64,000 nt of DNA from Flavobacterium hydrocarbonoxydans (GCF_009789235.1 NZ_WSTB01000002.1:558001-622000); one strand, 5' to 3'. Counted from the first letter of the stretch, positions 7,928 through 17,552 are shown. Notes: a model not told the origin generated them from the sequence alone. Program-made: numbers and translations.

Positions 7928-9121
7928 ATGCATTTTAATTTTAAAATTATTCTGAGTAATGAAAAAATTAGAGAGTATCTTTTTTTTATAGGTATTTTAT
8001 TGCTGGTACTTTTACCTAAAGGAGGCTTTAAAGTGGCAGGAGTTCCTATTACATGGGGCTATTTATATTTAGGAATCCTTTTTTTACTCACGATAGTAGT
8101 TATACTGGATAAAAGGAAATTTCTAATTTCAGCGAAACACTTTTGGTCTTATCTGGCTACATTGCCTTTTGTAGTGTATTTTTCGATTAATTTACTCATT
8201 AGAGGTTATGATGGTTCATTAGGGAACCTGATTGCTTTTTATGTGAGTTTTGGTTTTTTGCCTTTACTTTTTTATGTCTTTTTGAGTTCTTTCTTAAAAA
8301 AAATAGATCCTGAATATATAGAGAATCTTATATGCAAAGCTGTTTTCTGGGTATCCCTTTACGGTGTTTTATTATTTATTTTTAAACAGCTGACTGGAAC
8401 TTATATCGAGATTCCGTACCTGACTGTCAATGCCGCCGATTTAGGAACCCTGGAAGGGAAATATAACATGAGAGGTTCATTATCTAAGTTAATTTCGACC
8501 TATAATAACGGAAACATCTTTGGAGTTTGTATGCTATTATTGTTTCCTATATTCCACAAACAAAATGTATCTAAGATAAAATTATCAATCGTAATCTTAG
8601 CGTTGTTATTAACACTTTCAAGAACAGTCTGGCTTGGGTTGCTGTTTTATTTTATTCTTATTTACAGAGACCAAATTTTTAAACTGGTCAGAATCTATGC
8701 TTTTCTGGGACTAATTTTATTTGTTTTTGCTACTTTATTAATGAACAAATATTTCCAATATGGCTCTTTGTCGGGATTTATTTTAGACTCTAATTTAGGA
8801 GGAAGAATCAGCCAGATCCGACAGGTTACAGGATTAAGTTTCTTTGGCAGCCAGGTATTCGATTTTATCGAGGAAATTGTGTACTTATCTGTTTTTAAGC
8901 AATTCGGAATTGTAGGTTTGCTATTGTTTTGCGTTTCATTTTTTTGCCCAATCTATGTTGCGCTAAACACCAAAAACAATAATTATTATTATCTTTTTGG
9001 AAGTCTCACTTATTTATTTGTCTGTCTTAGTGATGGCTGTATGTTGTATATTCCAACTTTAGCTTTTTTCTATTTCGTCAATACGATGATTTTTATTCGT
9101 AAAAATGATACCCAGGAGTAA
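7928..9121 (+). CDS. O-antigen ligase/polymerase (Wzy/WaaL-like) membrane protein
   Basis: The protein has 397 residues and is almost entirely hydrophobic, with about 10-11 membrane helices. One large periplasmic loop (about 150-190) contains TVNAADLGTLEGKYNMRGSL, and a segment LTLSRTVWLGLLF holds the Ser/Arg pair often conserved near the active site of O-antigen ligases. Such enzymes polymerise lipid-linked repeat units or transfer the glycan to lipid A core; sequence alone does not separate the two. The last 63 bp are shared, on opposite strands, with the end of the next gene. Confidence 0.8.
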   Translation: MHFNFKIILSNEKIREYLFFIGILLLVLLPKGGFKVAGVPITWGYLYLGILFLLTIVVILDKRKFLISAKHFWSYLATLPFVVYFSINLLIRGYDGSLGNLIAFYVSFGFLPLLFYVFLSSFLKKIDPEYIENLICKAVFWVSLYGVLLFIFKQLTGTYIEIPYLTVNAADLGTLEGKYNMRGSLSKLISTYNNGNIFGVCMLLLFPIFHKQNVSKIKLSIVILALLLTLSRTVWLGLLFYFILIYRDQIFKLVRIYAFLGLILFVFATLLMNKYFQYGSLSGFILDSNLGGRISQIRQVTGLSFFGSQVFDFIEEIVYLSVFKQFGIVGLLLFCVSFFCPIYVALNTKNNNYYYLFGSLTYLFVCLSDGCMLYIPTLAFFYFVNTMIFIRKNDTQE

Positions 9122-10270
9122 AACATCACAGAAAAAATAAATGTAAATTCCGTATTGACGAACCAATATATTTTCGGTAATAAAGGAAAGCATAAATAAA
9201 ACAGTGACCGAAAAGTATAAATATTGTTTTTGTTTCAGGGTTTCTTTTATTTTAACAAAAAGAGACCAAAGAAAAGTAACCAACAACACAAAACCACCTT
9301 TCAATAAAAAATCCAGATATTGATTGTGCGAGTTTATCCGGAACTTCTTTAATTCGAAATTATCAAAAGGCTGATAACATTCATTAAGCTTAGCCTGAAT
9401 CAGATTATAATCCATCCCCAAAAAATGGGATTCGTAAATTAGTTTTAAGCTACAAGACCAGCTCGCATATCGGGTAGAATTTGTAAAAGACTCGTTAATC
9501 ATAAAATCAATGGCATCAAGATAGCGGCGTGATAATAAAACTACAAGTAAAACGACAAATACAACCGCTAATTTTAGTTTGGTATGCACGACTATTTTTT
9601 GACTTTTAAGAATTGCAAAACGAAGAATAAGTACAATAAGAAGCCCTAAAATAATATTTCTGGAGTTATAAATTATTAGGCCCGACAGTAAAACCAGAAA
9701 CATTAAAAAAGAACAAATCTTAAGTGAAACAGGCAGGTTTTTATAATCTGAAAGGTAATCTGCCAGAAATAAAATAGCAATTCCTATCCAGAGGCAAATG
9801 TAAGTTCCGTGAATTTTACAATAAAACTCCAGATTATAACGTGCTAAATACCAGTCGAGATGATGATTAGGAATGTCATTGATATAAAACCCAATAAAGT
9901 AGCAGCACAATAAACTCAATGCAATACAGTAAGCAAACTGAATTTTTTTTCTGTTTTGAATAAATGAATCTGTTTTATACAAATAATAACTAAGTAAAGG
10001 ACCTAAAAACAGCAAGAAGCTTTCGCCAATAAGTTTGAAACTTGAGGAACCAAAATAAAATAAACAGTAAAAAGAGAGAACCAGAAACGAAGCAATAAAA
10101 GGAGCATTTTTAAACTTGATTTTTAAATCTTTAAATTTAGCCAGAGACAGCAACAGCAAACCGGTTACAATCATAAGCAAAGACTGAATCGCTTCCAGAT
10201 AATAAATAAATGGTGATATCGCGAGTAAATAAAGCGTTGGAATCAGTATCGTTTTTACAGTAACTTTCAT
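9059..10270 (-). CDS. Second O-antigen ligase/polymerase-like membrane protein
   Basis: The protein has 403 residues with about 11 membrane helices. A periplasmic loop contains NDIPNHHLDWYLARYN, an SGLIIYNSRNIILGLL segment resembles the S-x-x-R region of O-antigen ligases, and HNQYLDFLLKGG is the family's typical C-terminal motif (H-x2-Y/F-L-x3-L-x-G-G). It therefore looks like a better WaaL/Wzy match than its neighbour at 7928. It is transcribed with the upstream flippase gene (1 bp apart) and against the neighbouring + strand genes. It overlaps the convergent gene by 63 bp. Confidence 0.82.
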   Translation of the reverse strand: MKVTVKTILIPTLYLLAISPFIYYLEAIQSLLMIVTGLLLLSLAKFKDLKIKFKNAPFIASFLVLSFYCLFYFGSSSFKLIGESFLLFLGPLLSYYLYKTDSFIQNRKKIQFAYCIALSLLCCYFIGFYINDIPNHHLDWYLARYNLEFYCKIHGTYICLWIGIAILFLADYLSDYKNLPVSLKICSFLMFLVLLSGLIIYNSRNIILGLLIVLILRFAILKSQKIVVHTKLKLAVVFVVLLVVLLSRRYLDAIDFMINESFTNSTRYASWSCSLKLIYESHFLGMDYNLIQAKLNECYQPFDNFELKKFRINSHNQYLDFLLKGGFVLLVTFLWSLFVKIKETLKQKQYLYFSVTVLFMLSFITENILVRQYGIYIYFFCDVLLLGIIFTNKNHRIDEIEKS

Positions 10271-10271
10271 T

Positions 10272-11516
10272 TTATTTATTCGGTTGAGGTTTAAAAAAGT
10301 TTAGCTTTTTTTCTAAAATTACTGCAAAATTAAGATAGAGCGTGATAAACATTTCGGTTACAATTAAGGCAATTATGATTCCGTACACCTTTAGAAAATA
10401 ACAAAGAATGACACCTAAAAAGACATTTAAAAACAAACCAAACAAGTGAGCCAAAAAATAAGTGTTTTTTTTATGATGCAAGATCAGGGACATATAGGCT
10501 GACTGACTTAATGACGCTATTAACGGAATCGGAACCAATAAAATTAAATAATGACTGGATTCCAAAGTAGATTCACTACTTAGGATACTTATGATAAGTG
10601 CCGGAAAAAGAATCAGCAGGATGGTTCCAAAACCATAGATTCCGAAATAATAAACAAAAACCGATTTTAAGAATGAGTTGAGTTGTTCTGTTTTTGAAGT
10701 TCCTATTGAACAGGCTTTATGATAAACTGCCTGAAATAAAACACTGAGCGATTGTTTGCAAAGCATAATGATTTTTTCGGCAACGTTGTAAATCCCAACC
10801 GTTTTAGTATCTAAAAAGAGGCCTAAAATCAAGGTGCTTGAATTCAGCATTGCACAAATTGTCAGATTGGTTAAAAACAGTTTAAATCCTGTTCGGAGTT
10901 CCTCTACAATTTCGGATAAAGCGGAAAGGGAGTATTTATAATGACATTTTTTAACCAAAAAAATTGTTGAGAAAACAAATATTAAAATATCCGATAATCC
11001 TAAGTAATAAAAGACATATTGATAATCAGATTTCTCAGTTAGGGTGAACATAACGAGAACAATGCAGCTTATTTTTACAATTGTATTAATTATAAAATAA
11101 GGTGTCACATTATCCATTCCTATAAAAAAGCAAAGATTGTTTTGAGACCTTGAAAATAAAAAAACAAATAGCGAAAGTGAAAAAACAAATTCATTTATAA
11201 GATTATCAAAAAACAGAATAAAGAAAAGTAAAAATAAAACTGAAGGAACAAAGAGTACTACTTTTGTATTAATCACCTTAGAAATATATTGGTTTAATAA
11301 AGGAGTACTATCTTTTATTTTTCCAATTTCCAACGGGGCATACGCATACCATGAATAATCATAAAGTACTGAAATAATGTTTATTAATGACAGCGATATA
11401 GCAATTAATCCATAAGTGTCAATACCAAACGTTTTAATGTAAAAAGGTATTAACAGTAATGGGAATAATAAATTAATAAAATTTATTCCGAAACTCAGAG
11501 AGATATTTTTAAGCAC
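10272..11516 (-). CDS. Polysaccharide flippase (Wzx family)
   Basis: The protein has 414 residues. It begins at GTG (11514-11516) with LKNISLSFGINFINLLFPLL, the usual Wzx N-terminus. About 12 membrane helices span the whole length, with no large soluble domain. Wzx proteins move undecaprenyl-diphosphate-linked repeat units across the inner membrane to the Wzy polymerase. The gene forms a two-gene minus-strand unit with the downstream ligase/polymerase-like gene, set inside a plus-strand locus. This suggests an inversion or a separately acquired pair. Confidence 0.85.
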   Translation of the reverse strand: MLKNISLSFGINFINLLFPLLLIPFYIKTFGIDTYGLIAISLSLINIISVLYDYSWYAYAPLEIGKIKDSTPLLNQYISKVINTKVVLFVPSVLFLLFFILFFDNLINEFVFSLSLFVFLFSRSQNNLCFFIGMDNVTPYFIINTIVKISCIVLVMFTLTEKSDYQYVFYYLGLSDILIFVFSTIFLVKKCHYKYSLSALSEIVEELRTGFKLFLTNLTICAMLNSSTLILGLFLDTKTVGIYNVAEKIIMLCKQSLSVLFQAVYHKACSIGTSKTEQLNSFLKSVFVYYFGIYGFGTILLILFPALIISILSSESTLESSHYLILLVPIPLIASLSQSAYMSLILHHKKNTYFLAHLFGLFLNVFLGVILCYFLKVYGIIIALIVTEMFITLYLNFAVILEKKLNFFKPQPNK

Positions 11517-11597
11517 TTTTAAATGAATTGGGTTTCTAAAGTTATTAAGTTAAGGCAAAGTTGATTTTTTATTTTAAGCTTTTACAAATTAAAATCA

Positions 11598-11605
11598 TAT
11601 TTTTG
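11598..11605 (+). promoter_or_regulatory. -7 box that fixes the start of the first glycosyltransferase
   Basis: TATTTTTG matches TAnnTTTG and lies 27 bp ahead of the ATG at 11633. A longer in-frame ORF would begin at a TTG at 11561, upstream of this box, so the ATG at 11633 is preferred. Confidence 0.5.
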
Positions 11606-11632
11606 GAAAAATCAGAAAACTGTATTTTTTTA

Positions 11633-12652
11633 ATGAATAAAATTAGCGAAGGATATAGTATTGCCATTCCGGCTTATGGCAGACCTAATGAGTATGATGA
11701 ACTGCTTACATCTATTTTTGAAATGGATTTTTTGCCAAATGAAATCATTATTTGCGAGGATTTTTCGAAAGAGAGAGTAGCCATTGGAGAAATTACAGCC
11801 AGACATCGAAGCCAGTTTGAAGAAAACAATGTTAAGATAACATATATAGAAAACGAATCGAATTTGGGCTATGATGCCAATATTCGAAAACTTATAGATA
11901 AGGCATTGCACAAATGGGTTATTTTGATAGGCAATGATGATTTGTTTTTAAAAAACGGTTTACAGGAAATTGATTTGTTCTGCCAAAAAAATCCAGATGT
12001 TGCGATGGTTTCCCGTCCTTTTGTACGTTTTGAAAAAGACATCACTAAACCACTGGGGATTTCTAGTGTATTACCAACTGAAACTATTATAAAAAAAGGA
12101 GATTCACCTAAATTAATTTTCAGAATGTGTGGTTTTGTTGGCGGACTGGTAATTAATAAAGGGTGGGCACAACCTTTGGCAACCACTAAATACGATGGCA
12201 CACTTTATTATCAGATTTATTTAGCAGCAAATGCTTTTTGTACAAGCGGAATAGGGTATCTGGCAAAGCCTTCAGTTGGCGGACGCGCGGGTAATTCTCC
12301 TTTATTTGGTGATTCTGAAAAAGATGGAGCGGCACATATTCCAGGAGCTTATTCAGCAAAAGGAAGAGCAAAAATGTGGAAAGGCGTTTTGGATATTGCG
12401 AAAGATACAGAACAACTTTACAAAATTGAAATTGCAGAATCATTAAGACAGGAACTCATGGTAAGACAATCGTTTCATGTTTTTGAAATGAATGTTGGTG
12501 TGCCTAACAAAACATTAAATGAACTTAAAACAGAATTGAAAAAACTTAATTTATTCAATCATTGGTTACCAAAAACCTTGTATAATTTAAATCTGATTTT
12601 CGGAAAAAACGCCTATTATTTTTATTATCTTATTCGGAAATTTGCACAATAA
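11633..12652 (+). CDS. Glycosyltransferase family 2
   Basis: The protein has 339 residues from ATG 11633 (MNKISEGYSIAIPAYGRPNE). The GT-A fold landmarks are the first strand with IPAYGRP, IICEDFS in the nucleotide-binding region, and VILIGNDDLFL, where the NDD replaces the usual DxD that binds the metal and sugar nucleotide. The C-terminal part (KMWKGVLDIAKDTEQLYK onward) is helical. It probably adds one sugar to the repeat unit on the cytoplasmic face; the donor is unknown. It is 6 bp upstream of the next glycosyltransferase, and the two are co-transcribed. Confidence 0.88.
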   Translation: MNKISEGYSIAIPAYGRPNEYDELLTSIFEMDFLPNEIIICEDFSKERVAIGEITARHRSQFEENNVKITYIENESNLGYDANIRKLIDKALHKWVILIGNDDLFLKNGLQEIDLFCQKNPDVAMVSRPFVRFEKDITKPLGISSVLPTETIIKKGDSPKLIFRMCGFVGGLVINKGWAQPLATTKYDGTLYYQIYLAANAFCTSGIGYLAKPSVGGRAGNSPLFGDSEKDGAAHIPGAYSAKGRAKMWKGVLDIAKDTEQLYKIEIAESLRQELMVRQSFHVFEMNVGVPNKTLNELKTELKKLNLFNHWLPKTLYNLNLIFGKNAYYFYYLIRKFAQ

Positions 12653-12658
12653 ATAACA

Positions 12659-13774
12659 ATGAAAAAAGCCCTAATTAGCGATTGGTATTACGTAAACGGA
12701 GGTGCCGAAAAGGTCATTCATTCTATAAATTCCGTTTGGGATGATTTTGACCATTATGCGTTAATTGATTTTTTGAATGAAGAAGACCGGGCCTTTATTT
12801 TAAATGGGAAAAAGGTCAAGACGAGTTTCATTCAAAGATTACCTACTGCGAAACAAAATCACCGTAAATTTTTGCAGTTGTTTCCATTAGCTATTGAACA
12901 ATTTGATTTAAAAGACTATGATCTGATTATTAGTTCATCGTCGTCAGTAGCAAAAGGAGTTCGTACCCAAAAAAACCAATTGCATATTTGTTATTGTCAT
13001 TCGCCTATGCGTTATGCCTGGGATCTGCAGGATCAATATTTAAAAGATTCCGGTTTAGACAAAGGCCTAAAAGGAATTTATGCGAAATATGTTCTGAATA
13101 AAATCAGAAAATGGGATGTTACAAATTCAGATAACGTTTCTTTTTTTATTGCCAATTCAAAATTTATCGCCGAAAGAATCAGGAACATTTATAACAGAGA
13201 ATCAACGGTAATTTATCCTCCGGTTGAGGTTGATTTTTTTACTTTAGAAGAAAACAAAGAAGATTATTATTTTACGGCCTCGCGTTTGGTTCCGTACAAA
13301 AAAACACAATTGATTGTAGAGGCTTTTAATCAATTGCCCCATTCAAAATTAATTGTGGCCGGCGACGGACCTGAATTTGATAAATTGCAAAAAATTGCCA
13401 ACAATAATATTGAGTTCGTTGGTTTTGTTGATAATAAGCAACTTAGAAAATATTTACAAAAAGCAAAAGCATTTGTTTTTGCCGCCGAAGAAGACTTCGG
13501 AATTATTCCAGTCGAAGCACAAGCCTGTGGCACACCGGTAATTGCTTTTGCAAAAGGAGGAGCTCTTGAAACAGTTATTAAAAACCAAACGGGTGTTTTT
13601 TTTGAGGAGCAGTCTGCACAACAAATTAAAGAGGCTGTATTAACTTTCGAAAAATTAAAATTTGAACCCAAAACAATTCGGGAACATGCTACGAAATTTT
13701 CGAAACAACGATTTGAAAAAGAAATAAAAGAGTTTATCGAAAATAAATACAAACAGTTTTCAAATAATATATAA
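12659..13774 (+). CDS. Glycosyltransferase family 4 (WbaZ-like)
   Basis: The protein has 371 residues of GT-B fold. The N-terminal domain begins KKALISDWYYVNGGAEKV with the acceptor-side glycine motif, and HICYCHSPMRYAWD is typical of WbaZ/mannosyltransferase-like GT4 enzymes. The C-terminal domain has the donor-binding site: TASRLVPYKK, then the E-x7-E motif (EEDFGIIPVE) and ACGTPVIAFAKGG. These retaining enzymes use a nucleotide sugar, often GDP-mannose, but the donor cannot be read directly. The gene follows the GT2 gene after 6 bp; an 83-bp gap with a promoter separates it from the next gene. Confidence 0.9.
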   Translation: MKKALISDWYYVNGGAEKVIHSINSVWDDFDHYALIDFLNEEDRAFILNGKKVKTSFIQRLPTAKQNHRKFLQLFPLAIEQFDLKDYDLIISSSSSVAKGVRTQKNQLHICYCHSPMRYAWDLQDQYLKDSGLDKGLKGIYAKYVLNKIRKWDVTNSDNVSFFIANSKFIAERIRNIYNRESTVIYPPVEVDFFTLEENKEDYYFTASRLVPYKKTQLIVEAFNQLPHSKLIVAGDGPEFDKLQKIANNNIEFVGFVDNKQLRKYLQKAKAFVFAAEEDFGIIPVEAQACGTPVIAFAKGGALETVIKNQTGVFFEEQSAQQIKEAVLTFEKLKFEPKTIREHATKFSKQRFEKEIKEFIENKYKQFSNNI

Positions 13775-13830
13775 AAGAGAATTTTGTAAAAAGATAGACG
13801 CAAAAATATTTTTATAATTTTCAAATCAAT

Positions 13831-13838
13831 TACATTTG
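13831..13838 (+). promoter_or_regulatory. -7 box of the UDP-glucuronate decarboxylase operon
   Basis: TACATTTG matches TAnnTTTG, 19 bp ahead of the ATG at 13858, in an 83-bp intergenic gap. No convincing TTG at the -33 distance was found. Confidence 0.5.
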
Positions 13839-13857
13839 TTGTTTAGAATTAAATAAT

Positions 13858-14841
13858 ATGAAAAGAATACTTATCACCGGAGCAGCAGGATTTTTAGGAT
13901 CGCATTTGTGCGACCGTTTTATCAAAGAAGGTTATTTTGTTATAGGAATGGATAATCTGATTACCGGAGATCTTAAAAACATTGAACATTTATTTAAATT
14001 AGAACAATTTGAATTCTATCATCATGACATTACCAAGTTTGTCCATGTTCCTGGTGATTTAGATTATATTTTGCATTTTGCATCACCGGCAAGCCCTATA
14101 GATTATCTTAAAATTCCAATCCAGACTTTAAAGGTTGGTTCTTTAGGAACGCATAATTTGTTAGGTTTAGCACGTGTGAAAAAAGCCAGAATCCTGATTG
14201 CCTCTACATCTGAAGTTTACGGAGATCCTTTGGTTCACCCACAAACCGAAGAGTATTACGGGAACGTAAATACAATAGGACCTCGCGGTGTTTATGACGA
14301 AGCCAAACGTTTTCAGGAATCCATCACGATGGCGTACCATACCTTTCACGGGGTAGAAACCAGAATCGTTCGTATTTTTAATACCTATGGACCAAGAATG
14401 CGACTTAACGACGGACGTGTAATTCCGGCTTTTATTGGCCAGGCACTTCGTGGAGAAGATTTAACGATTTTTGGAGACGGAATGCAAACACGTTCGTTTT
14501 GTTATGTAGATGATCAGGTAGAGGGTATTTACAGATTATTGCATTCTGATTATGTGTATCCAGTAAACATTGGGAATCCGGATGAAATTACAATTAAGGA
14601 CTTTGCCGAGGAAATCATTAAACTTACCGGAACCAATCAAAAAGTGGTGTACCATCCGCTACCTATAAATGATCCGTTGCAGCGTCAGCCAGATACTACA
14701 AAAGCCAAAGAATTGTTGGGTTGGGAAGCCAAGGTAAATCGTTCCGAAGGAATGAAAATTACGTACGATTATTTCAGATCACTTTCAAAAGAAGAACTTT
14801 CAAAAGAAGAGCATAAAGATTTTTCAAATTACATTAAATAA
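13858..14841 (+). CDS. UDP-glucuronate decarboxylase (UDP-xylose synthase-like SDR)
   Basis: The protein has 327 residues of extended short-chain dehydrogenase fold. The NAD-binding motif GAAGFLGSH is at 8-16, the catalytic Ser/Thr lies in STSE (116-119), and the Y-x3-K pair is Tyr146 and Lys150 in [27 protein letters not shown] and [14 protein letters not shown] are hallmarks of UXS enzymes, which oxidise and decarboxylate UDP-glucuronate to UDP-xylose. An alternative within the family is a UDP-glucose 4-epimerase-like activity. The stop overlaps the start of the sugar-phosphate transferase by 1 nt, which ties sugar supply to glycan initiation. Confidence 0.9.
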   Translation: MKRILITGAAGFLGSHLCDRFIKEGYFVIGMDNLITGDLKNIEHLFKLEQFEFYHHDITKFVHVPGDLDYILHFASPASPIDYLKIPIQTLKVGSLGTHNLLGLARVKKARILIASTSEVYGDPLVHPQTEEYYGNVNTIGPRGVYDEAKRFQESITMAYHTFHGVETRIVRIFNTYGPRMRLNDGRVIPAFIGQALRGEDLTIFGDGMQTRSFCYVDDQVEGIYRLLHSDYVYPVNIGNPDEITIKDFAEEIIKLTGTNQKVVYHPLPINDPLQRQPDTTKAKELLGWEAKVNRSEGMKITYDYFRSLSKEELSKEEHKDFSNYIK

Positions 14842-16193
14842 TGCGGACAAAAACAGGAAGATATTCAGGTTATATTCGCCCATTCTCCTTTTTGATCGAT
14901 TTTATAATCATCAATGTTTTTGCGGCATATATCGCTGATTTTCCTGTTGAGCAGCTTGTATTTCCAACAGTTTTAAGTATTGCCTGGTTTAGTATCGCCG
15001 CTCAATTGGGCTTTTACGAAGTCTATCGATATACAAAAGTGATTGCTATCCTGAACTGCGCTTTTAAACAAGGATGTTTATTTGCTGTGGTGACATTTGC
15101 ATTGGCATTTTTTTATGCGAAACAAACCAGTTTTCAGACGATAGGGTTATTCATTTTTATTTCGTTCAGTCTTATATTGGGCGTTAAGTTCTCTATTTAT
15201 TTTTTTCTGCGAAAGTACCGTGTTTTATTTGGCGGCAATTTCAGAAGAGTCATCCTGATTGGTAAAAGTATGAATGTAGCACCACTGCAACATTTTTTTA
15301 CTGAAAATTTAGATTACGGCTACCAGCTGATTCAAATATTTGAGTTAGAAAAAGAGAAAGAGGCAAAAATCAATCAGATGTATTCGTTTGTAATGGATAA
15401 TAAAATTGATGAAATATATTGCTCTATGAGCGATTTAACTCAAAATCAAATGAGTGATATCATTGACTTTGCCGACAATAATTTAAAAACACTAAAGTTT
15501 ATTCCGGACGAGAAACAGATGTTTTTCCGAAATTTTACTTTCGAATATTACGATTATATTCCGGTAATTTCGCTGAGAGAAATTCGTTTAGATGAAAATT
15601 TTAATAAAAATATCAAACGAATTTTCGACATTCTTTTTTCGTGTATTATTATTATCGGAATTCTTTCGTGGTTAGTGCCAATACTCGGTATTTTGATCAA
15701 ATTAGAAACCAAAGGGCCAATTTTTTTCAAACAAAAAAGAAACGGTCTGAACAATAAGGAATTCGATTGTTATAAATTTCGTTCAATGGAAATCAACGAG
15801 CTGGCAGATCTTCATCAGGTTTCAAAAAATGATGCCAGAGTAACTAAAATTGGTAAAATTATAAGAAAAACAAGTATTGATGAGTTGCCACAATTTTTTA
15901 ATGTTTTATTCGGAGAAATGTCAGTTGTAGGACCCAGACCGCACATGGTCAGTCACACTCAAAAGTATGCGTTACGAATCAATAAGTTTATGGTGCGTCA
16001 TTTTATAAAACCAGGTATTACAGGTTTGGCTCAAACGCGAGGTTTTAGAGGTGAGGTTGAAAGTGATAACGATATCATCAACCGGGTGAAATACGACATT
16101 TTTTATCTGGAAAACTGGTCTATTTTATTAGATATTAAAATCATTTTGAATACGATTTATAATACGCTGAAAGGCGATAAAAAGGCTTACTGA
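14841..16193 (+). CDS. Initiating sugar-phosphate transferase (polyprenyl glycosylphosphotransferase)
   Basis: The protein has 450 residues. Four or so membrane helices (about 15-130) lead to a Rossmann-like middle domain. The bacterial sugar transferase domain lies at about 255-450, with the re-entrant hydrophobic helix (IKRIFDILFSCIIIIGILSW), PIFFKQKRNG, CYKFRSM, RKTSIDELPQFFNVL and the catalytic-region VVGPRP motif. The family transfers a hexose-1-phosphate to undecaprenyl phosphate, the first step of repeat-unit synthesis in the inner membrane. The gene is coupled by 1-nt overlaps to the genes on both sides. Confidence 0.93.
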   Translation: MRTKTGRYSGYIRPFSFLIDFIIINVFAAYIADFPVEQLVFPTVLSIAWFSIAAQLGFYEVYRYTKVIAILNCAFKQGCLFAVVTFALAFFYAKQTSFQTIGLFIFISFSLILGVKFSIYFFLRKYRVLFGGNFRRVILIGKSMNVAPLQHFFTENLDYGYQLIQIFELEKEKEAKINQMYSFVMDNKIDEIYCSMSDLTQNQMSDIIDFADNNLKTLKFIPDEKQMFFRNFTFEYYDYIPVISLREIRLDENFNKNIKRIFDILFSCIIIIGILSWLVPILGILIKLETKGPIFFKQKRNGLNNKEFDCYKFRSMEINELADLHQVSKNDARVTKIGKIIRKTSIDELPQFFNVLFGEMSVVGPRPHMVSHTQKYALRINKFMVRHFIKPGITGLAQTRGFRGEVESDNDIINRVKYDIFYLENWSILLDIKIILNTIYNTLKGDKKAY

Positions 16194-16960
16194 TGGCTGA
16201 TTTAGTTTCTATAATTGTACCAACTTTTAACACTGAAAAATTTATACAGGCAACTATTCAATCGGTTCAAAACCAAACTTATTCTGATTGGGAAATGATT
16301 TTGGTTGATGATGCTTCTACAGATGAAACGGTCAATATAATAAAAGAATTTGCCCAAACGGATCATAGGATAAAACTACATAAATTAGAAAAAAATTCCG
16401 GAAATGGTTTCGCTCGAAATTTCGCTGTACAAAAAGCTTCAGGAAAATATATCGCTTTTCTGGATGCAGATGATTTATGGTTTCCGATAAAATTAGAGAA
16501 ACAGATAAACTTCTTGAAAAAGCATAATTTATCTTTTACCTTCAGTTTTTATGATTGGATAGATGAGGAAGGAAATCCTTTAAATAAAAGAATCGAAGCG
16601 CCGTTGAATTTGACTTACAAACAATTGTTCTACTGCAATTATGTTGGTAATTTAACTGCTATTTATGATACGGAATATTTTGGGAAAATTATACTCGAAA
16701 CCACCCAAAAAAGACAAGATTGGCGATTATGGCTAACGATTTTAAAACAAATTAATCAGGCTCAGCCAGTTCCAGAAAGTTTGGCTTTTTATCGAATTAG
16801 AAGAGATTCTATTTCGTCTTCAAAATTCAAATTAATAAAGCACAATTATAGTGTTTATAGAGATTTTCACGGCTATAATTTTATATTTTCTTTTTTATTG
16901 ATGATTCGGTTTTTGTTTACGCAGTTGTTTGTAAAACCGTCTTATACGAGGAAAATTTAG
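16193..16960 (+). CDS. Glycosyltransferase family 2
   Basis: The protein has 255 residues of GT-A fold: SIIVPTFNTEKFI at the start, LVDDASTDET, and FLDADDLWFP containing the D-A-D-D metal/nucleotide-sugar motif. QDWRLWLTILK is the usual acceptor-side motif of GT2 enzymes of the WcaA type. The C-terminal ~25 residues are hydrophobic and basic and may touch the membrane. The start overlaps the previous stop by 1 nt (TGATG). It is the last gene of the UXS operon; the next gene converges on it from the other strand. Confidence 0.92.
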   Translation: MADLVSIIVPTFNTEKFIQATIQSVQNQTYSDWEMILVDDASTDETVNIIKEFAQTDHRIKLHKLEKNSGNGFARNFAVQKASGKYIAFLDADDLWFPIKLEKQINFLKKHNLSFTFSFYDWIDEEGNPLNKRIEAPLNLTYKQLFYCNYVGNLTAIYDTEYFGKIILETTQKRQDWRLWLTILKQINQAQPVPESLAFYRIRRDSISSSKFKLIKHNYSVYRDFHGYNFIFSFLLMIRFLFTQLFVKPSYTRKI

Positions 16961-16979
16961 TTTTTTAAAAAGATATAAA

Positions 16980-17510
16980 TTATTTTTTATACCCAATTTT
17001 CACTCTTTCAACTTGGTTTTCTTTTTTCTCTGTTAATTCATCCAGATAAGAAAAAACCAACTCTATATTTTTATCGTGGTTTTCTAATTTCTTTTGAATC
17101 TGAAGAATGTCAATTTTGATTTCGGTCGTATCAAAAAGCATTTGTCTCACTTTCGTGAAAATGCGCATAATCTGAATATTGGTCTGGATTGCTTTATCGC
17201 TTTTTAATATGCTCGAAAGCATTAAAATGCCATGTTCAGTAAAAGCAAAAGGTAAATATTTTTGATGAGTTCCTCTTGTTTTCTTTAAGGTCGCAATTTG
17301 CGACCTTAAAGAGTTGGATTCATTTTCGGTGAGCTGAAACATAAAATCTTCAGGAAATCTTGACAAATTTCTTTTTACTTGCTCATTCAATCTTTTCGTT
17401 TCAACCCCATAAAGCAAAGCCAAATCACGATCAAGCATCACTTTTTGATTGCGGATAAAATATATTTTGTTCGAAATAGTTTCTTCAGAAAGTAAAGATT
17501 GTTCGGCCAT
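16980..17510 (-). CDS. ORF6N domain protein
   Basis: The protein has 176 residues. The N-terminal ORF6N domain (about 10-105) begins with ISNKIYFIRNQKVMLDRDLA and ends with KYLPFAFTEHGILMLSSIL. A C-terminal coiled coil (about 125-170) follows. ORF6N domains are DNA-binding modules common in phage and mobile-element proteins of Bacteroidota; their cellular role is poorly known. The gene is single, placed between two polysaccharide genes. A 31-bp perfect palindrome sits inside it, over the codons for LRSQIATLK, and is described separately. Confidence 0.88.
   Translation of the reverse strand: MAEQSLLSEETISNKIYFIRNQKVMLDRDLALLYGVETKRLNEQVKRNLSRFPEDFMFQLTENESNSLRSQIATLKKTRGTHQKYLPFAFTEHGILMLSSILKSDKAIQTNIQIMRIFTKVRQMLFDTTEIKIDILQIQKKLENHDKNIELVFSYLDELTEKKENQVERVKIGYKK
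17282..17312. repeat. 31-bp perfect palindrome inside the ORF6N gene
   Basis: Arms 17282-17296 and 17298-17312 (TCTTTAAGGTCGCAA and its exact complement) around a single central T. It lies within coding sequence, over the codons for the ORF6N motif LRSQIATLK. Confidence 0.9.
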
Positions 17511-17552
17511 AAGTTTTTAATTAAAAAAAACAAATGTAAGATTTTATCTATA

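Noticed and set aside
13330..13824. Minus-strand ORF of 164 codons
   Set aside because: It lies opposite the strongly supported GT4 gene, and its peptide is Cys/Ser/Phe-rich as expected from antisense translation.
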